Part shown: in pieces, positions 44,039 to 44,514 of the stretch | How positions within the stretch are numbered: the stretch's first letter is position 1 | How the letters are laid out: every line of letters begins with the position of its first letter | Assembly: GCA_964452085.1 (NCBI GenBank) | Contig: CAYVKL010000014.1 | Location: 1 to 44,514 of the forward strand | Origin: Methanobacterium sp964452085 | GTDB taxonomy: Archaea; Methanobacteriota; Methanobacteria; Methanobacteriales; Methanobacteriaceae | Direction of reading: 5' to 3' | Length of the DNA stretch: 44,514 nucleotides | Notes under the pieces: model-generated | Database searches by the model: none | What the model was told of the DNA's origin: nothing | Seen by the model: only the letters and a program-made list of their open reading frames with translations | Position numbers and translations under genes: made by a program

Positions 44039-44514
44039 ATGTCACTTGCAAAATGGAAGGAAAGAGAAAGAGAACAGCGTCAAAATGATATAATCAATGC
44101 TGCTAGATTACTATTCGCCGAAAGAGACTTTAATGAAGTCTCAATGGATGAAATAGCAAGAGAAGTTGGTCTTGGCAAAAGTACTCTTTATCTTTATTTT
44201 AAAAATAAAGAATCATTATACTTTGCTGTAACCCTACGCGGTACTCGGATTTGGGCCAAAATGGTTAAAGATGAGGTTAAAAAAGGGAATACTGGTTTAG
44301 AAAAGTTAAGATTATATGGAAATGCAAATAGGGAGTTTTCTAATAAATATCCCGATGATTTCAGGCTGTTGTATTCCCCTTCATCAATTAAAAAACAATT
44401 TGATATGGATAAAATGACCAGTAGCGAAGAGTTCCAAGAAGAAAGGGAATTATTCAAAGAAATAATGTTCATAGGAATAGATTCCATACAAAAAGGAATA
44501 GATGAGGGTGAAAT
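44039..44514 (+). CDS. TetR-family transcriptional regulator, 5' part
   Basis: Partial gene running off the right edge; 158 codons are present. The N-terminal DNA-binding domain is typical of TetR: IINAARLLFAERDFNEVSMD, EIAREVGLGKSTLYLYFKNK and ESLYFAV at about residues 18-63. The remainder is a helical ligand-binding domain whose end is missing. GTGGTGA lies 6 nt before the ATG. A 14-bp palindrome and extra half-site upstream suggest autoregulation. The divergent VOC gene may be a second target. Confidence 0.92.
   Translation, partial: MSLAKWKEREREQRQNDIINAARLLFAERDFNEVSMDEIAREVGLGKSTLYLYFKNKESLYFAVTLRGTRIWAKMVKDEVKKGNTGLEKLRLYGNANREFSNKYPDDFRLLYSPSSIKKQFDMDKMTSSEEFQEERELFKEIMFIGIDSIQKGIDEGE

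Overview
The window looks like a chromosomal segment of a mesophilic, AT-rich methanogenic archaeon of the Methanobacteriales, most probably a Methanobacterium-type organism. The evidence is an archaeal ribosomal-protein super-operon with eukaryote-like proteins (eL19, eL32, eL34, eL14, eS4), archaeal adkA, cbf5, RNase P Rpp29, aIF1 and a tRNA without encoded CCA. Near it are families I associate with methanogens: a MJ0158-type PLP protein, a TIGR00288-type NYN protein, and PycA next to BirA. The species cannot be fixed from the sequence alone.

Positions 1-20001 (minus strand, read right to left) hold one long translation/secretion cluster. The order is rpl3, rpl4, rpl23, rpl2, rps19, rpl22, rps3, rpl29, eif1, rnp1, rps17, rpl14, rpl24, rps4e, rpl5, rps14, rps8, rpl6, rpl32e, rpl19e, rpl18, rps5, rpl30, rpl15, secY, adkA, a DUF106 YidC-like gene, rpl34e, cmk, rpl14e, cbf5, tRNA-Ser(GGA), rps13, rps4, rps11 and the 5' part of rpoD. 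Most junctions are tight or overlapping. The exceptions (upstream of rpl3, eif1-rnp1, rpl32e-rpl19e, cbf5-rps13) carry TATA-like boxes and inverted repeats, so they are the likely places for internal promoters or leader regulation. rps3 has a very long Lys/Ala/Glu-rich tail interrupted by a 100-N assembly gap; the gap length is a placeholder that breaks the frame.

Positions 20242-29130 hold RNA-modification and metabolic genes: a SPOUT methyltransferase and a METTL5-like rRNA methyltransferase (minus), pyruvate carboxylase subunit A with biotin ligase/repressor (plus), a membrane-anchored LmbE/PIG-L deacetylase (plus), then RNA 3'-phosphate cyclase and a coupled pair of a SelA-like PLP protein and a NYN-domain protein (minus).

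Positions 29626-39389 (minus) are a signalling island: three HisKA_2-type sensor kinases (GAF+PAS, six PAS, receiver+five PAS), a CPBP membrane protease between two of them and a small acidic unknown. No DNA-binding response regulator is visible, so the output is probably not simple transcription control.

Positions 39529-44514 are accessory: a 14-TM DHA2 drug exporter, a 51-residue membrane protein, a DUF1801 protein, a three-gene operon (DUF2089 zinc-ribbon/HTH regulator with two small proteins that share a core domain), a VOC protein, and the start of a TetR regulator preceded by a perfect 14-bp palindrome. The DUF2089 operon is the best candidate for a little-described system in the window.
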